Source: Paenibacillus swuensis (GTDB lineage: Bacteria; Bacillota; Bacilli; Paenibacillales; DY6). Taken from it: a DNA stretch of 64,000 nt. Under the pieces are notes generated by a model. That model had not been told where the DNA came from, ran no database searches, and was given only the letters and a program-made list of their open reading frames with translations. Within the stretch, counting starts at the first letter, position 1. Each line of letters starts with the position of its first letter. Of the stretch, positions 17,716 to 27,497 are shown piece by piece. The stretch is taken from the NCBI RefSeq assembly GCF_001644605.1, contig NZ_CP011388.1, positions 1,202,501 through 1,266,500 of the forward strand, given 5' to 3'. The position numbers and the translations under genes were made by a program.

Positions 17716-18079
17716 TAATGGACTGCTATCTGACAAAACAACGATAAATGATACATTTCAATTCAATTGTGCAAAGTGAAAGGTCAAGCCCGCTAACGAA
17801 CTGACACATACCCTATCCCGCTATGGTATCCGGCACAGAAGGCTGGTGGAGCACAATTAGGTAACCAATTTCCTTCGTGTGCAGTCTCCGCAACACACGA
17901 GAGTAAATGGTTACTTTATAGCTGAGATTACTTTGACGGCAACCGAATCTAGCGTAATTGGGGGGCACCTCAACGAAAACTGTTACCATCACGCGCTATA
18001 CTTTTCGATAAAATTTCATAGCGCGCAAAAAATGTCAGATGGGCGACCAACTGGATTATGCCGAGTACAATTCTGCAAC
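17716..18079. other. Intergenic region with two stem-loops, no gene seen
   Basis: It holds an imperfect 21-bp stem (17861-17881 with 17894-17914, 17 of 21 positions paired, 12-nt loop) and a second hairpin CGCGCTAT/ATAGCGCG (17992-17999/18018-18025). A single CTAACGAAC repeat module is at 17793-17801. The short open frames here lack ribosome sites and are not supported. Confidence 0.6.
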
Positions 18080-18119
18080 AAAAAACGGACCGTACCCGAC
18101 AAAAGTCAGCTACGGTCCG
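18080..18119 (-). terminator. Terminator of the beta-helix gene
   Basis: CGGACCGTA (18086-18094) pairs with TACGGTCCG (18111-18119); on the minus strand it is followed by TTTTTTG. Confidence 0.85.
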
Positions 18120-18124
18120 CTGCA

Positions 18125-20227
18125 TTATACAGAAGATTCAATGGGAATCTGAGGTCCGAATAAGGTAAAATCAATATCTTCCCAGCCCAGCTTGTAGGCG
18201 GGGGAAGAAGCCTCCAGGCGGTAATCGCCGTCTTGGGAATTCACAAAGCCCGGCGCACCAAGCAAAGATCGGGCATCATATTTCCCCCCGAGAAGCTCGC
18301 GCCACGCTTGCCAGGTGTATTCGTTGCCCCAGACCGGGTTGATGCCCGCCGGTTCCGCCGGCAACTCGCCGGCAATCCGGCAGGGCTCTCCGTTGCGCCA
18401 GAATACGTTGCGATCCGCCAGCAAGAACCGGTATGCGCTCCAGTTCACGAAGCAGTACAGATGACCGGAGTCGGACACGATGTTCTTCTCTACGACGATA
18501 TCCCGGGTATCCTCCCCCGCCATCTCTTGAGATCCTATGGCACACACGGCATCCGGATTGTCCACCATGAGATTATTCACGATGCGGTTTCCGATTCCCT
18601 TGGAGAAAATAGTCATCCAAAGCTTGCCGGTATTCGTGCTGTACAGATGGTCCAGCACATTGCCGCTCACTTCCACATCATCCGAGGCATCGTCCAGGTA
18701 AATGCCGAAGCCGAACGAGAAGTGAATTCCGCTATGGTGCAGACGGTTGCCTGTGATCCGGTTGCCGAGGCCGATTCCCCAGGATTCAATCATGCCCCCG
18801 TCTTGGCTGTCCGTCATCACATCCGAGATGTCGTTACAGCGCACATGGTTGTTTCGCGTGAACAGGAAATCCCAGTGATTCTCCCATGTGACCCCTTCGC
18901 CCCAGAGCGATGTTGGCATCATCCTGTACCTCAGGCCCTTCAGTGAAATGCCGTAACGGGGCATATGCGCGATGCGGTTATGGGCGATGTCGCACTCCCC
19001 GCACTGATAGAGCACGATCCCGCTGCCGTGACCGACAAGCTCGCCTCCGTGTTCTATCACGTTATGGGCGATGCTATGACCTTTGTTGACATACGGCGTC
19101 TCGGCTCCCGCGAAGTCCCCTTCGCCCGGCGCGAATCCCGATGCGTACACCGCCGTGTGCCCGACATGCCCGATATAGTTTCGGGTAATCGTGATTCGTT
19201 CCGCGCATCGATCGAGAAAGATGCCGCAGGATCCGGATGCGCGAATGATGCAGGAGTCGATTTCGACCGAAGCCGCGTTGCGGATGTAGATTAATCCGTT
19301 ACGATTCTCCTCTGGCTCGGCATTATCCATCCCAGGCTCACTCCGCATCATCCGGTGATCCGCAATGAAATCGGTGCAAGCCAGGGTCAGCCCGCGGAAG
19401 GATAGCCCCGATACGAGTCGATTCTCATCCTCCCCCTGGATTTCAACCAGACGTGTCAGCAGGGGCGCAACCACGGTCTGCTCATTCGGTGAACCGCGTT
19501 CAGGCCGGTAATATACCATGCTTTCCGCTTCACTGAAATGGAATTGGCCGGGTTCACGCAGAAAGTCCAGAGAGCCTTGCAGGTAATATCTCGATCCCTC
19601 CCCGATGCCCCAAGTGGCGGGCCGTGCGAGTTCAAGGAAGCGAGCGGTGTAATCTATGCTTCGTACGGGGATGGTTTCAGAAAACCAGTTCCATTCCCCC
19701 TCCCCCGGCCATACAAACACCTGAAGACCGGAAGAATCAACGGGTGTCGGCAGATCCCCTTCCCGATAAGCTATGCCTTCGCGCTCCCTGCCCGGGGAGG
19801 CACTCGTGGTATAGTATCCGACCGCCGGCAGCCTGGCTTTCGTAATCCGCTCCCCGTTGGCGTACAGCGTCTGAATTCGCGCGGAAGAAGGCACCGGCGT
19901 ACGCCAGATGCCATCCTGCCATAGCTCCCATTCCGTCAGCACCTTACCTCCAAGTAATACCGGCGCTTCGCCGGCCTCATTCCTATACTCAACCCGGCAT
20001 GCTCCCCCGCCGGTGTCCTCCCGTCCGAACCGCAACGGTTCCGTAAGCTCGTAAGTTCCGCCGCGCAAGCAGACGGTAATCTGGCCGGTGTGCCCGCTGC
20101 GAATGTATCCCCGCACCGCTTCCTGTGCCGCCTGAATCGTACGGAAAGGATGCAGCCGGCTTCCCGTCCCGGCATCGTCGCCCTCTTCAACGCTTACATA
20201 AATTTTCTTATCCATCGATTCAGTCAT
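18125..20227 (-). CDS. Right-handed parallel beta-helix protein, probable carbohydrate-active enzyme
   Basis: The 700-aa product begins with the KIYVSVEEGDDAGTGSRLHPFRTIQAAQEAV motif (given in part here: IYVSVEEGDD) used by pectate-lyase-like beta-helix proteins, followed by repeated coils such as ASVEIDSCIIRASGSCGIFL and CDIAHNRIAHMPRYGISLKG. The LYANGERITKARLP segment occurs in a group of large glycosidase-like helix proteins. There is no signal peptide, so it should act in the cytoplasm on imported sugars; a GH120-like or GH110-like hydrolase is possible but unproven. AAAGGGGG precedes the ATG. It is divergent from a second transporter operon and has its own terminator. Confidence 0.8.
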   Translation of the reverse strand: MTESMDKKIYVSVEEGDDAGTGSRLHPFRTIQAAQEAVRGYIRSGHTGQITVCLRGGTYELTEPLRFGREDTGGGACRVEYRNEAGEAPVLLGGKVLTEWELWQDGIWRTPVPSSARIQTLYANGERITKARLPAVGYYTTSASPGREREGIAYREGDLPTPVDSSGLQVFVWPGEGEWNWFSETIPVRSIDYTARFLELARPATWGIGEGSRYYLQGSLDFLREPGQFHFSEAESMVYYRPERGSPNEQTVVAPLLTRLVEIQGEDENRLVSGLSFRGLTLACTDFIADHRMMRSEPGMDNAEPEENRNGLIYIRNAASVEIDSCIIRASGSCGIFLDRCAERITITRNYIGHVGHTAVYASGFAPGEGDFAGAETPYVNKGHSIAHNVIEHGGELVGHGSGIVLYQCGECDIAHNRIAHMPRYGISLKGLRYRMMPTSLWGEGVTWENHWDFLFTRNNHVRCNDISDVMTDSQDGGMIESWGIGLGNRITGNRLHHSGIHFSFGFGIYLDDASDDVEVSGNVLDHLYSTNTGKLWMTIFSKGIGNRIVNNLMVDNPDAVCAIGSQEMAGEDTRDIVVEKNIVSDSGHLYCFVNWSAYRFLLADRNVFWRNGEPCRIAGELPAEPAGINPVWGNEYTWQAWRELLGGKYDARSLLGAPGFVNSQDGDYRLEASSPAYKLGWEDIDFTLFGPQIPIESSV

Positions 20228-20515
20228 TCAAATCAAACCCCCTTTAAGCTTATATTCCCATCGTGTCTCAGGAAAGGGGACAGCGCTACTATTCGATATA
20301 AAACTAAGTCATGTTGCTACTGTGGATTAAGCGATTTACTGTGCTGACTCCCAATATAAGCGCCCCAGTCCAGGTCATTTGATGTCAAAACATGAAACCG
20401 CATAATTCACAACGCCGTAGACAGTAATCCATGATTCCTGCTGTTTGCACCGGAGAAAGGATATGCCAAGATGATTTTATGAGCAGCAAGCAAGGCAAGA
20501 GACGGAGGAGATTGC
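20228..20515. other. Divergent intergenic region, beta-helix gene versus transporter operon 2
   Basis: About 290 bp without a gene. A weak cre-like ATTAAGCGATTTACTG is at 20326-20341. I could not assign promoters for either side. Confidence 0.5.
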
Positions 20516-21514
20516 ATGAGTAAATCAGACCCCGCGTTATCGCGGAAGATCGGAGACGGACTGGAAAGGGCGCACAAACCCGCCCCCAGGCCCGCCTCCT
20601 GGTTCGGTAAAGAATTAAGACATCTTCGAAAGAACCGGGAGTTGTTACTGCTGGCGCTGCCCGGCATCCTATTCAAATTCGTGATCGCCTACATTCCGAT
20701 GGTCGGGCTGATCCTCGCCTTTAAGTTCTATAGGTATGATCAAGGCATCTTCGGAAGCAAGTGGGTGGGGTTCAGCAATTTCGAGTTTCTGTTCAAGTCG
20801 CAGGATGCCGTTCGGGTCATCCGCAATACCCTGGCTTACAACTTCGTTTACATCATTCTCGGAACGGCGGTTGCCCTGTTGTTCGCCTTATTATTGAACG
20901 AGCTGAGCGGAAGGATGGTTAAGCTCTATCAGACGACAATGTTCTTGCCCTTCTTTATCTCATTCGTGCTGGTCGGTTATATCGCGAACTCCTTCCTGGA
21001 CCATGAGAACGGGTTTCTCAACAGCTTACTGCACACGTTTGGAATGGAACCCCGCAATTGGTATTTCGAAACCGGACCGTGGCTGTTCATCCTGCCGCTG
21101 GTCTCCGTGTGGAAAGGCGTAGGGTTCTCGACTCTTGTCTATTATGCCGGCATCACAGGCATTAACAGCGATTATTACGAGGCCGCCAAGCTCGACGGCG
21201 CCACCCGGATTCAGATGATGCTCCGGATCACACTCCCGCTGCTCAAGCCGCTGGTCATTATTTTGTTTATTCTTGGACTCGGCAACATCTTCCGCGGTGA
21301 TTTCGGCCTCCACTATTTTGTTCCGAATAATGTGGGTATGAACTACGGGACTACGGATATTATCGATACGTACATCTACCGCGCTTTAACGAAGATGGGC
21401 GATATTAATTCCGGAGCGGCGGTCGGCTTCCTTCAGTCCGTGCTGGGCTTGATTACCGTGGTTTCGGCCAACTATATCGTGCGAAGAATAGATAAAGACA
21501 ACGCCTTATTCTAA
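20516..21514 (+). CDS. ABC transporter permease, LplB-like (transporter 2)
   Basis: The 332-aa permease has an N-terminal basic cytoplasmic extension of about 40 residues, then the YIPMVGLILAFKFYRYDQG signature, six helices and the EAA loop YEAAKLDGATRIQMMLRITL. It opens a plus-strand operon of two permeases and a binding lipoprotein, with GGAGGAG upstream. A membrane-bound AraC regulator is convergent beyond the operon and is its probable partner. No ATPase gene is present. Confidence 0.94.
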   Translation: MSKSDPALSRKIGDGLERAHKPAPRPASWFGKELRHLRKNRELLLLALPGILFKFVIAYIPMVGLILAFKFYRYDQGIFGSKWVGFSNFEFLFKSQDAVRVIRNTLAYNFVYIILGTAVALLFALLLNELSGRMVKLYQTTMFLPFFISFVLVGYIANSFLDHENGFLNSLLHTFGMEPRNWYFETGPWLFILPLVSVWKGVGFSTLVYYAGITGINSDYYEAAKLDGATRIQMMLRITLPLLKPLVIILFILGLGNIFRGDFGLHYFVPNNVGMNYGTTDIIDTYIYRALTKMGDINSGAAVGFLQSVLGLITVVSANYIVRRIDKDNALF

Positions 21515-21532
21515 ACAAAGGAGATGCTTCGC

Positions 21533-22423
21533 ATGTCGAATACCCGCTCTAACAGGCTTGCCGGCTTGTTGATCAACGGCTTCTTCACCGTAGCCTGCCT
21601 GTTCATAGCGCTGCCGTTTATCCTTCTGATTATCGTATCCGTTACGTCCGAGAACAGCCTTGTTCAGAACGGCTACCAGTTCATTCCCAGCGAATTCAGC
21701 CTGGAGGCTTACCAGATTGTATTGAGCAAACCGGAAAGTTTGCTGAGAGGCTATGGTGTTACTATTTTGATAACCGTTGTGGGTACCCTGATCTCCCTGC
21801 TCCTTACCGCCATGACCGCTTATCCGATTTCCCGCAGCGACTTCCGCTACAACCGGCCCATTACGTTCTATATCTTCTTCACCATCCTGTTTAACGGGGG
21901 CATGATTCCGTTCTATATTCTGATGACCCAGTACCTGCACCTGAAGAACACCCTTGCCGCGCTCATCATTCCGACCGTTCTCAGCCCGTTTAATATTCTG
22001 ATCATGAAGGGCTTCCTGGACAAAATCTCGAAAGAGATTATAGAATCCGCGAAAGTGGACGGCTCCGGCGAATTCCGAATTTTCTTCCGCATCATTATGC
22101 CGCTGTCGACACCCGCGCTCGCAACGCTTGGGCTCTTCATCTCCTTCGGCTACTGGAACGAGTGGTTTTACGCGCTGCTGTTCGTCGATAACGATAAATA
22201 TGTTCCTCTGCAGCTATTGCTTGTACGCATTCTCTCCCAGATTGAATTTCTCGCGAACTCACCGATGGCGGAGGCGGCGAGCCGCATGCAATACGCCAAT
22301 TTCCCAACCCTCTCGGTACGGATGGCGATGGCCATTCTGGCCGGCGGACCTATGCTGGTTATATTTCCTTTTTTTCAAAAGTATTTTGTCAAAGGGATTA
22401 CGGTGGGTTCATTGAAAGGCTAA
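21533..22423 (+). CDS. ABC transporter permease, LplC-like (transporter 2)
   Basis: The 296-aa permease has six predicted helices, the FTILFNGGMIPFYILMTQYL segment and the EAA loop ESAKVDGSGEFRIFFRIIMP, ending FVKGITVGSLKG as LplC proteins do. The ATG at 21533 is chosen because AAAGGAG touches the earlier in-frame ATG at 21524. It lies 18 bp after the partner permease gene. Confidence 0.94.
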   Translation: MSNTRSNRLAGLLINGFFTVACLFIALPFILLIIVSVTSENSLVQNGYQFIPSEFSLEAYQIVLSKPESLLRGYGVTILITVVGTLISLLLTAMTAYPISRSDFRYNRPITFYIFFTILFNGGMIPFYILMTQYLHLKNTLAALIIPTVLSPFNILIMKGFLDKISKEIIESAKVDGSGEFRIFFRIIMPLSTPALATLGLFISFGYWNEWFYALLFVDNDKYVPLQLLLVRILSQIEFLANSPMAEAASRMQYANFPTLSVRMAMAILAGGPMLVIFPFFQKYFVKGITVGSLKG

Positions 22424-22519
22424 AGTGATGTTAGATCGGCAAGTTCACTTTATGGAGGAGGTGGGGCCTTTTTTTGCAAGCGAATACATGTATGGAATAC
22501 GATAACGGAGGGTTGTTCT

Positions 22520-24091
22520 ATGAAAATGAGACAAACAAATGTAATGAAACTGTGTGTTTTCCTTCTATGCCTGGCCCTGATCGCCGCTTGCTCCAACAAC
22601 GCAGGCAACAACAAGAACACGAACGGAGCCCAAACCGGGGAGAATACGAAAAGTACGACAACAAATGAACCGGTTAAAGAGGAAGAACCGACCGGAACGC
22701 CTGAGCTTCCTGAAGCGAAGCTTACGTTCTATTATCCAAGCAATCCGGCAGGAGCCGATCAGAAGACGGTGCAGGATGAGATCAATAAGTATCTCAAAGA
22801 AAAGATCAATGCCACCGTTGATTTGAAACCGCTCTCATTTGATGAATACGATACGAAGCTAAACGCGATGATGGCCGCCGGCGAAGCATTCGATCTCGCC
22901 TGGTCTTCCCGGTACTGGCTGCTTCCTTATCAGGGCAACGTCGACAAAGGGGCCTTCCTGGAGCTGACGGATGACATGATTAACCAGTATGCGCCGGAAG
23001 CGCGCAAGAACATTCCGGATAAATTCTGGCCGGATATGAAAGCCGTGGACGGCAAAGTGTACGGGTTCCCGATCTACCAGGTGGCCGCCAAGACGAAGAG
23101 CTTGATCATTCAGAAGCAGTACATTGATAAATATAAGCTGGATGTTTCCACCATTCAATCGTATAAGGATCTGGAACCTTTCCTTAAGCAGTTGAAGGAC
23201 AACGAGAAAGGCGTTATTCCTTTCGGCATGGCTCAGAACTCATGGGGCATTTATGTTGACAGAAATCGTGTCGGCGCGGACGGCCTGGCCGTTACTTATC
23301 AGAAGGACGATGCGACCTTCAAGAATCTCACGGAAATCCAGATGATCGAAGATAAGAAGGAATACTATGACACGATGCACGCTTGGTACAAAGCCGGTTA
23401 CATTAACAAGGACGCGCCGGTACTGAAGAACATCAATGACCTGAAAGCGAAAGGCAACGTAGCCGTCGGCATTGAGTTCACATCCAAACCGGGCGGGGAA
23501 GTTGATGAGAAGAACGTGAACGGCGGCAACGAAGTCGTGTACGTACCGATTTCAGACAGTTATTTCACAGGTATCTCCAGTGCGATGCATGTCATCAGTA
23601 AAACTTCCAAGAACCCGGAGCGCACGCTCATGTTAATTAACCTTCTCAATACGGATAAGTATCTCTACAACCTGATCTGCAACGGAATTGAAGGCAAGCA
23701 TTACACGAAGAAAGACGATCTGTATATGGAGCCGATTAAAGATTCGGGCTACGCTCCCAATGTGGATTGGGTATTCGGCAACCAGTTCAACGCGTTCCTG
23801 AAACCGGGCCAATCCCAGGACGTGTGGGAACGGACAGTCCAATTGAATGACAGCGCGCTTGTGGCAGAGTCTTACGGATTCTCTGTGAATCAAGAAAGCA
23901 TCAAGTCCGAGATTGCCAACGTTCAGGCGACCAAAGAGGAGTTCCAGCTCGCTTTGGAAACCGGCGCCGTAGATCCGAAGGATTTATTGCCTAAATTTAT
24001 TGATAAACTCAAAGCATCCGGACAGGACAAAATCGATAAAGAAGCCACCGCGCAATGGGAAGCGTTCCTGAAAGAGAAAGGTGTTAAATAG
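22520..24091 (+). CDS. Extracellular solute-binding lipoprotein (transporter 2)
   Basis: The 523-aa protein has a lipoprotein signal with lipobox LIAAC, an Asn/Thr-rich linker, and a family 1 solute-binding domain (LTFYYPSNPAGADQKTV, MMAAGEAFDLAWSSRYWLLP, KVYGFPIYQVAAKTKSLII). It delivers an unknown oligosaccharide to the two upstream permeases. It follows them by 96 bp with GGAGGG before the ATG, and a bidirectional terminator follows. The gap holds a weak stem (AAAGTGA/TCACTTT) that could buffer its mRNA. Confidence 0.93.
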   Translation: MKMRQTNVMKLCVFLLCLALIAACSNNAGNNKNTNGAQTGENTKSTTTNEPVKEEEPTGTPELPEAKLTFYYPSNPAGADQKTVQDEINKYLKEKINATVDLKPLSFDEYDTKLNAMMAAGEAFDLAWSSRYWLLPYQGNVDKGAFLELTDDMINQYAPEARKNIPDKFWPDMKAVDGKVYGFPIYQVAAKTKSLIIQKQYIDKYKLDVSTIQSYKDLEPFLKQLKDNEKGVIPFGMAQNSWGIYVDRNRVGADGLAVTYQKDDATFKNLTEIQMIEDKKEYYDTMHAWYKAGYINKDAPVLKNINDLKAKGNVAVGIEFTSKPGGEVDEKNVNGGNEVVYVPISDSYFTGISSAMHVISKTSKNPERTLMLINLLNTDKYLYNLICNGIEGKHYTKKDDLYMEPIKDSGYAPNVDWVFGNQFNAFLKPGQSQDVWERTVQLNDSALVAESYGFSVNQESIKSEIANVQATKEEFQLALETGAVDPKDLLPKFIDKLKASGQDKIDKEATAQWEAFLKEKGVK

Positions 24092-24104
24092 TCACGCATA
24101 ACAC

Positions 24105-24146
24105 AGAAGAAGGCTTCGCCGAGTCACGCGGCGAAGCCTTTCTTCT
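24105..24146. terminator. Bidirectional terminator between transporter 2 and its AraC regulator
   Basis: AAGGCTTCGCC (24110-24120) pairs with GGCGAAGCCTT (24130-24140), flanked by GAAGA and TCTTCTT. It can serve both converging genes. Confidence 0.85.
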
Positions 24147-24165
24147 TGTTCGTTGCCCCCTCCGC

Positions 24166-26517
24166 CTACTCCAGACTTTTCTTAAGTCTGTATTCCCGCG
24201 GCGTGACACCGAACTTCTTTTTGAACAGTTTAAAAAATGTGCTTTCGTTAAAAAATCCCACCAGCTCCATAATTTCTTTAATGCTGAAGCTCTTGGTTTC
24301 CAGATACTTCTGCGCATGCCTCAGACGCACTTCATTGAGATATTCGCCCACCGACATCAATTCGCTCTGCTTGAATTTTAAGCCCACATAAGCCGGCGTC
24401 ATATGCAGAATTGATGCAATGCCCTGAAGACTTAAATTGCGGTCCTTATAATTAACCTCCATGATTTCCTTGATCGCATCGGTAAGCGCCGAGTTCTTCT
24501 CATGGTCCGACTCAAGCAGTTTGTCATGAATCTCGGTACAGGCTTGCCCTAACAATTCTCTGATCTCTTCCATCGTTTCCTTCTCGAGCACCTGCCGGCT
24601 TAATGAGCTCAGGTCGACATACAGCGACACCACCCTGTTTTTGTTCAGATCCCGGACGGTCCCTTTCAGAATATCCACCACGTGCAGCATGCCATGAATG
24701 ATATGATCGTAATGGTAGCGCGACAATTGCTCCAGAATGTGATGTATCGCCTCCAGCATCCCGTTCAGATCGTTGGTCCGGATACTCTCAATCATCTTCT
24801 TCTCCAGATCCTCGGGGAAGGTGTATTCGTACTGCTCCATGTTGGATCTGACCCGCTCCGGTGTGAGAATGGCGTTGCTGCCGAACAGCATTTTGTACAT
24901 TGAATATTGGATTGCCCGGCCGTACCCCTCCGAAATGTCCTCGTACTCCCCGATCAGATCGCTAACCGTCATGGACAAAGACAGCTTGTAGTATCCGTTA
25001 ATCACCTCTTGAATACGTTGGAGAACAGGGATCAGCGGCGCGGTCTCTTGCCCGTTCAGGCTTTCCCCGCTTATCAGCATGACCACATGATCACTGCGCA
25101 TATCCGCGATTTCGCACCGGAACGGACTCGTTCGCATCATATCTTCGGCAATATTGTTAATGGCAAAATAGTACAGCAACCGCTGATTATAACTCACATT
25201 CCGCATAAAGCTGTGATAGCCGTCGATCTTCATAATAACGAGCCGGTAAGGTCCCTTTGGTTCTATATTCAACTGGTTATGCGCGATACTTTCGGCGAAT
25301 TGCCCCGGGGTGAAGGCCGGACTGCTGGCGATCAGGGTACGAAGATGATAATTCTTCACAATCGTCTTCTGCTTATCTTGTTCATTCGATACGTGATACA
25401 GCTTCTGAACCATCTGGCTGTACCTGTTGGCCGCATGCGACAGCTCATCCCGGCTGCCCGCTCTCTCTTCCCGCTCCTCGGCGGGGTCGATCCCCATCTG
25501 CGCAATCATCCTCTCGATGGGTTTATAGAGCTTATGCGCCATGAGAATGGAGACGATCACCGATAACAGGAGAAAGGCCGCGCTTAACAAGTGTGAGGTC
25601 GTTTTCATCTGTTGAATCGGTCCCAGCACATCTTCATAGGGTTGAACCGTGACCACTTTCCAAGAGGACACCTCGGTGTTCATGAACGTGATGAGGAAAT
25701 CGTCTTCGCCGCCCAAGGGGTTGGTGAAATAACCGAATTGCTCGGGAACTATCGAATTGCGCTTATGCAGCACCTGCTTCAATGCATCCAGATTGGAGAG
25801 CAGATGATCTCCCTGGCCGGATAAGATAACGTTGCCTGCTTCATCGACGATAAAAATACCTGACCTTTCGGGATGGGCAAAATCGTTGATCGACCGCATA
25901 TTCTCAATCAGCCACTCGGGCTTGATATTGAGGACCAGCGCGCTCTCGCGGGTGGCATTGTCAGGATAGTAGGTTTCGTATATGACGAGCGAGAAGAAGT
26001 CCACGGAACGTTCCCTACCGCTGAAATTCATAGGAAGCAGCTCCATTCTCGGCAGCTTTTCCTTCCGCTTCAGCAAGCGAACAAGCTCTTCGGACATCGC
26101 ATGATCCGGCTTGGACAGTCCAAGGTCGCCGACCGCGTAGGTCTCGTTCGCGTAACCGTTGTACACCATAATGGAGTGAAGAAAGGAGGAGAGGGTGTAG
26201 CTCTGATGGAGATCATTTACCGCTTGGATGACGGTCATGGGGTCAGGCTGCCGCATCGTCATCAAGGCTACAATTCGTTTCTCGGCATAGAGGTTGACCG
26301 CGAAGTTACTAATGATTTCTTTCATATAGGAAATGTTATTGTTGACTTGAGTCATGACCTTCCGGTTGGCTTCCTGCTGCATGGTGATGGCGCTTCGCTC
26401 GGCATTGTATTGTTGTGCCAGAGAAGAGGTGAGCAGCACCGCGAACATCAGCAGCGTCAGAGACAACAGCATTCGCAGAAGATACTTCTTGGACTTATAG
26501 GCCTGCAGCATACGCAT
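24166..26517 (-). CDS. Membrane-bound AraC-family regulator with extracellular sensor
   Basis: The 783-aa one-component regulator has a transmembrane helix at residues about 12-34, an extracellular Cache-like sensor to about 300, a second helix at about 305-328, a cytoplasmic linker, and a C-terminal AraC DNA-binding domain (LSLQGIASILHMTPAYVGLKF, IKEIMELVGFFNESTFFKLF). This architecture accompanies LplB/LplC transporters in paenibacilli. It is convergent to transporter operon 2 and resembles the second such regulator at 50712-52988. GGAGG precedes the ATG. A cre-like site lies just upstream. Confidence 0.92.
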   Translation of the reverse strand: MRMLQAYKSKKYLLRMLLSLTLLMFAVLLTSSLAQQYNAERSAITMQQEANRKVMTQVNNNISYMKEIISNFAVNLYAEKRIVALMTMRQPDPMTVIQAVNDLHQSYTLSSFLHSIMVYNGYANETYAVGDLGLSKPDHAMSEELVRLLKRKEKLPRMELLPMNFSGRERSVDFFSLVIYETYYPDNATRESALVLNIKPEWLIENMRSINDFAHPERSGIFIVDEAGNVILSGQGDHLLSNLDALKQVLHKRNSIVPEQFGYFTNPLGGEDDFLITFMNTEVSSWKVVTVQPYEDVLGPIQQMKTTSHLLSAAFLLLSVIVSILMAHKLYKPIERMIAQMGIDPAEEREERAGSRDELSHAANRYSQMVQKLYHVSNEQDKQKTIVKNYHLRTLIASSPAFTPGQFAESIAHNQLNIEPKGPYRLVIMKIDGYHSFMRNVSYNQRLLYYFAINNIAEDMMRTSPFRCEIADMRSDHVVMLISGESLNGQETAPLIPVLQRIQEVINGYYKLSLSMTVSDLIGEYEDISEGYGRAIQYSMYKMLFGSNAILTPERVRSNMEQYEYTFPEDLEKKMIESIRTNDLNGMLEAIHHILEQLSRYHYDHIIHGMLHVVDILKGTVRDLNKNRVVSLYVDLSSLSRQVLEKETMEEIRELLGQACTEIHDKLLESDHEKNSALTDAIKEIMEVNYKDRNLSLQGIASILHMTPAYVGLKFKQSELMSVGEYLNEVRLRHAQKYLETKSFSIKEIMELVGFFNESTFFKLFKKKFGVTPREYRLKKSLE

Positions 26518-26530
26518 GTGATTACCTCCA

Positions 26531-26544
26531 TTAAAGCGTTTACA
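26531..26544 (-). promoter_or_regulatory. Candidate cre site before the membrane AraC regulator
   Basis: On the minus strand TGTAAACGCTTTAA differs from TGWAANCGNTNWCA at one position. It ends 13 bp before the start codon, overlapping the leader next to the GGAGG site. Confidence 0.55.
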
Positions 26545-26621
26545 TAGTTCCCTGGATTTAGTATCTCACAGAAATTGGATGGTCTCCACTATGAATTTTA
26601 CGTAATCCTTTGCCATATGGG

Positions 26622-26671
26622 TAAAAAAAAGACCATCCGTTGTCGTCGCAGCTAACAACAACAGGATGGTC
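26622..26671 (-). terminator. Terminator of the transglutaminase-like gene
   Basis: GACCATCC (26631-26638) pairs with GGATGGTC (26664-26671), with an inner GTTGT/ACAAC stem; the minus strand continues TTTTTTTT. Confidence 0.88.
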
Positions 26672-26689
26672 CTACACATGGCGTCCGCT

Positions 26690-27490
26690 TTAATAAAATT
26701 TAACCGTCTTATATTGGGAAGCCGCCTTGAACAGCGTTGGTGTCTTGCCGTGTTGTACATAGGCCGCATCGTAAGTGGTGTCCACCGTCTGCCACTTGTT
26801 ATCAATATATACTTCGTTCCAAGCATGGTACGTGGCAGGGGCATCGGCATGGTACCCTTTCACGACCTTGGTGGGAAGCCCCGCGCTTCGGGCCATAGCC
26901 GCGAACAAGGTCGCGAAATCGTAGCAGATCCCCTTGGAGGATTTATAAATCTCATCTACCTCCGGCGTGTATTTCGAGGAAACGGTTTTCGCTTCAAGTG
27001 TGTCATACTTTATATTTTTGGTGATATATGTGTATATGGCTTTTAGTTTAGCTTGATCGGTTTCGGCGCGTAAGGTCAATTCACGTGCTTTAATCACAGC
27101 TGACGTGCTATTCGACCAGTTGATCAAGGAGATGGATTGCAGGAATACGTCGTTACCGACCCCCTGCTTCAGTGTGAGCTCTTCTTGGGTAATAACTTTA
27201 TATTTAGTATCGCTTACCGATTGCGCGATCAGCACCTTATATACCCCGTCCCCTAACTGCAGCGGATATTGGGCTCCCGGGCTCATTCTGTAGTCGTAGC
27301 TGACTTTCCCCTTCGTAACACGGATGATCGTTTCCCGATCCGGAGATTGTTCATAGTTTACCCTTAACACACCTTTAGTCAAAGCTTCGCTGTCGAATAG
27401 TGTCATGGACGACGCGGCCGCCACGGAACCGAAGGGAGCCAAAAGACCCAAAACTATAACAAACATCGATCTCCATACCCATTTAGACAC
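26690..27490 (-). CDS. Secreted transglutaminase-like (papain-fold) protein
   Basis: The 266-aa protein has an N-terminal signal peptide (residues 1-25, ending SVAAA) and a C-terminal transglutaminase-like domain with Cys189 in KGICYDF, His222 in YHAWNEV and Asp237 in VDTTYD. Such proteins act as proteases, amidases or cross-linkers outside the cell. A GTG start with GGGGGAG is used. Its leader is a cyclic-di-GMP-I riboswitch. The neighbouring upstream genes encode a sortase and an LPKTG adhesin, so it may act on the cell surface or biofilm matrix (inference). Confidence 0.9.
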   Translation of the reverse strand: MSKWVWRSMFVIVLGLLAPFGSVAAASSMTLFDSEALTKGVLRVNYEQSPDRETIIRVTKGKVSYDYRMSPGAQYPLQLGDGVYKVLIAQSVSDTKYKVITQEELTLKQGVGNDVFLQSISLINWSNSTSAVIKARELTLRAETDQAKLKAIYTYITKNIKYDTLEAKTVSSKYTPEVDEIYKSSKGICYDFATLFAAMARSAGLPTKVVKGYHADAPATYHAWNEVYIDNKWQTVDTTYDAAYVQHGKTPTLFKAASQYKTVKFY

Positions 27491-27497
27491 AAAAAAA

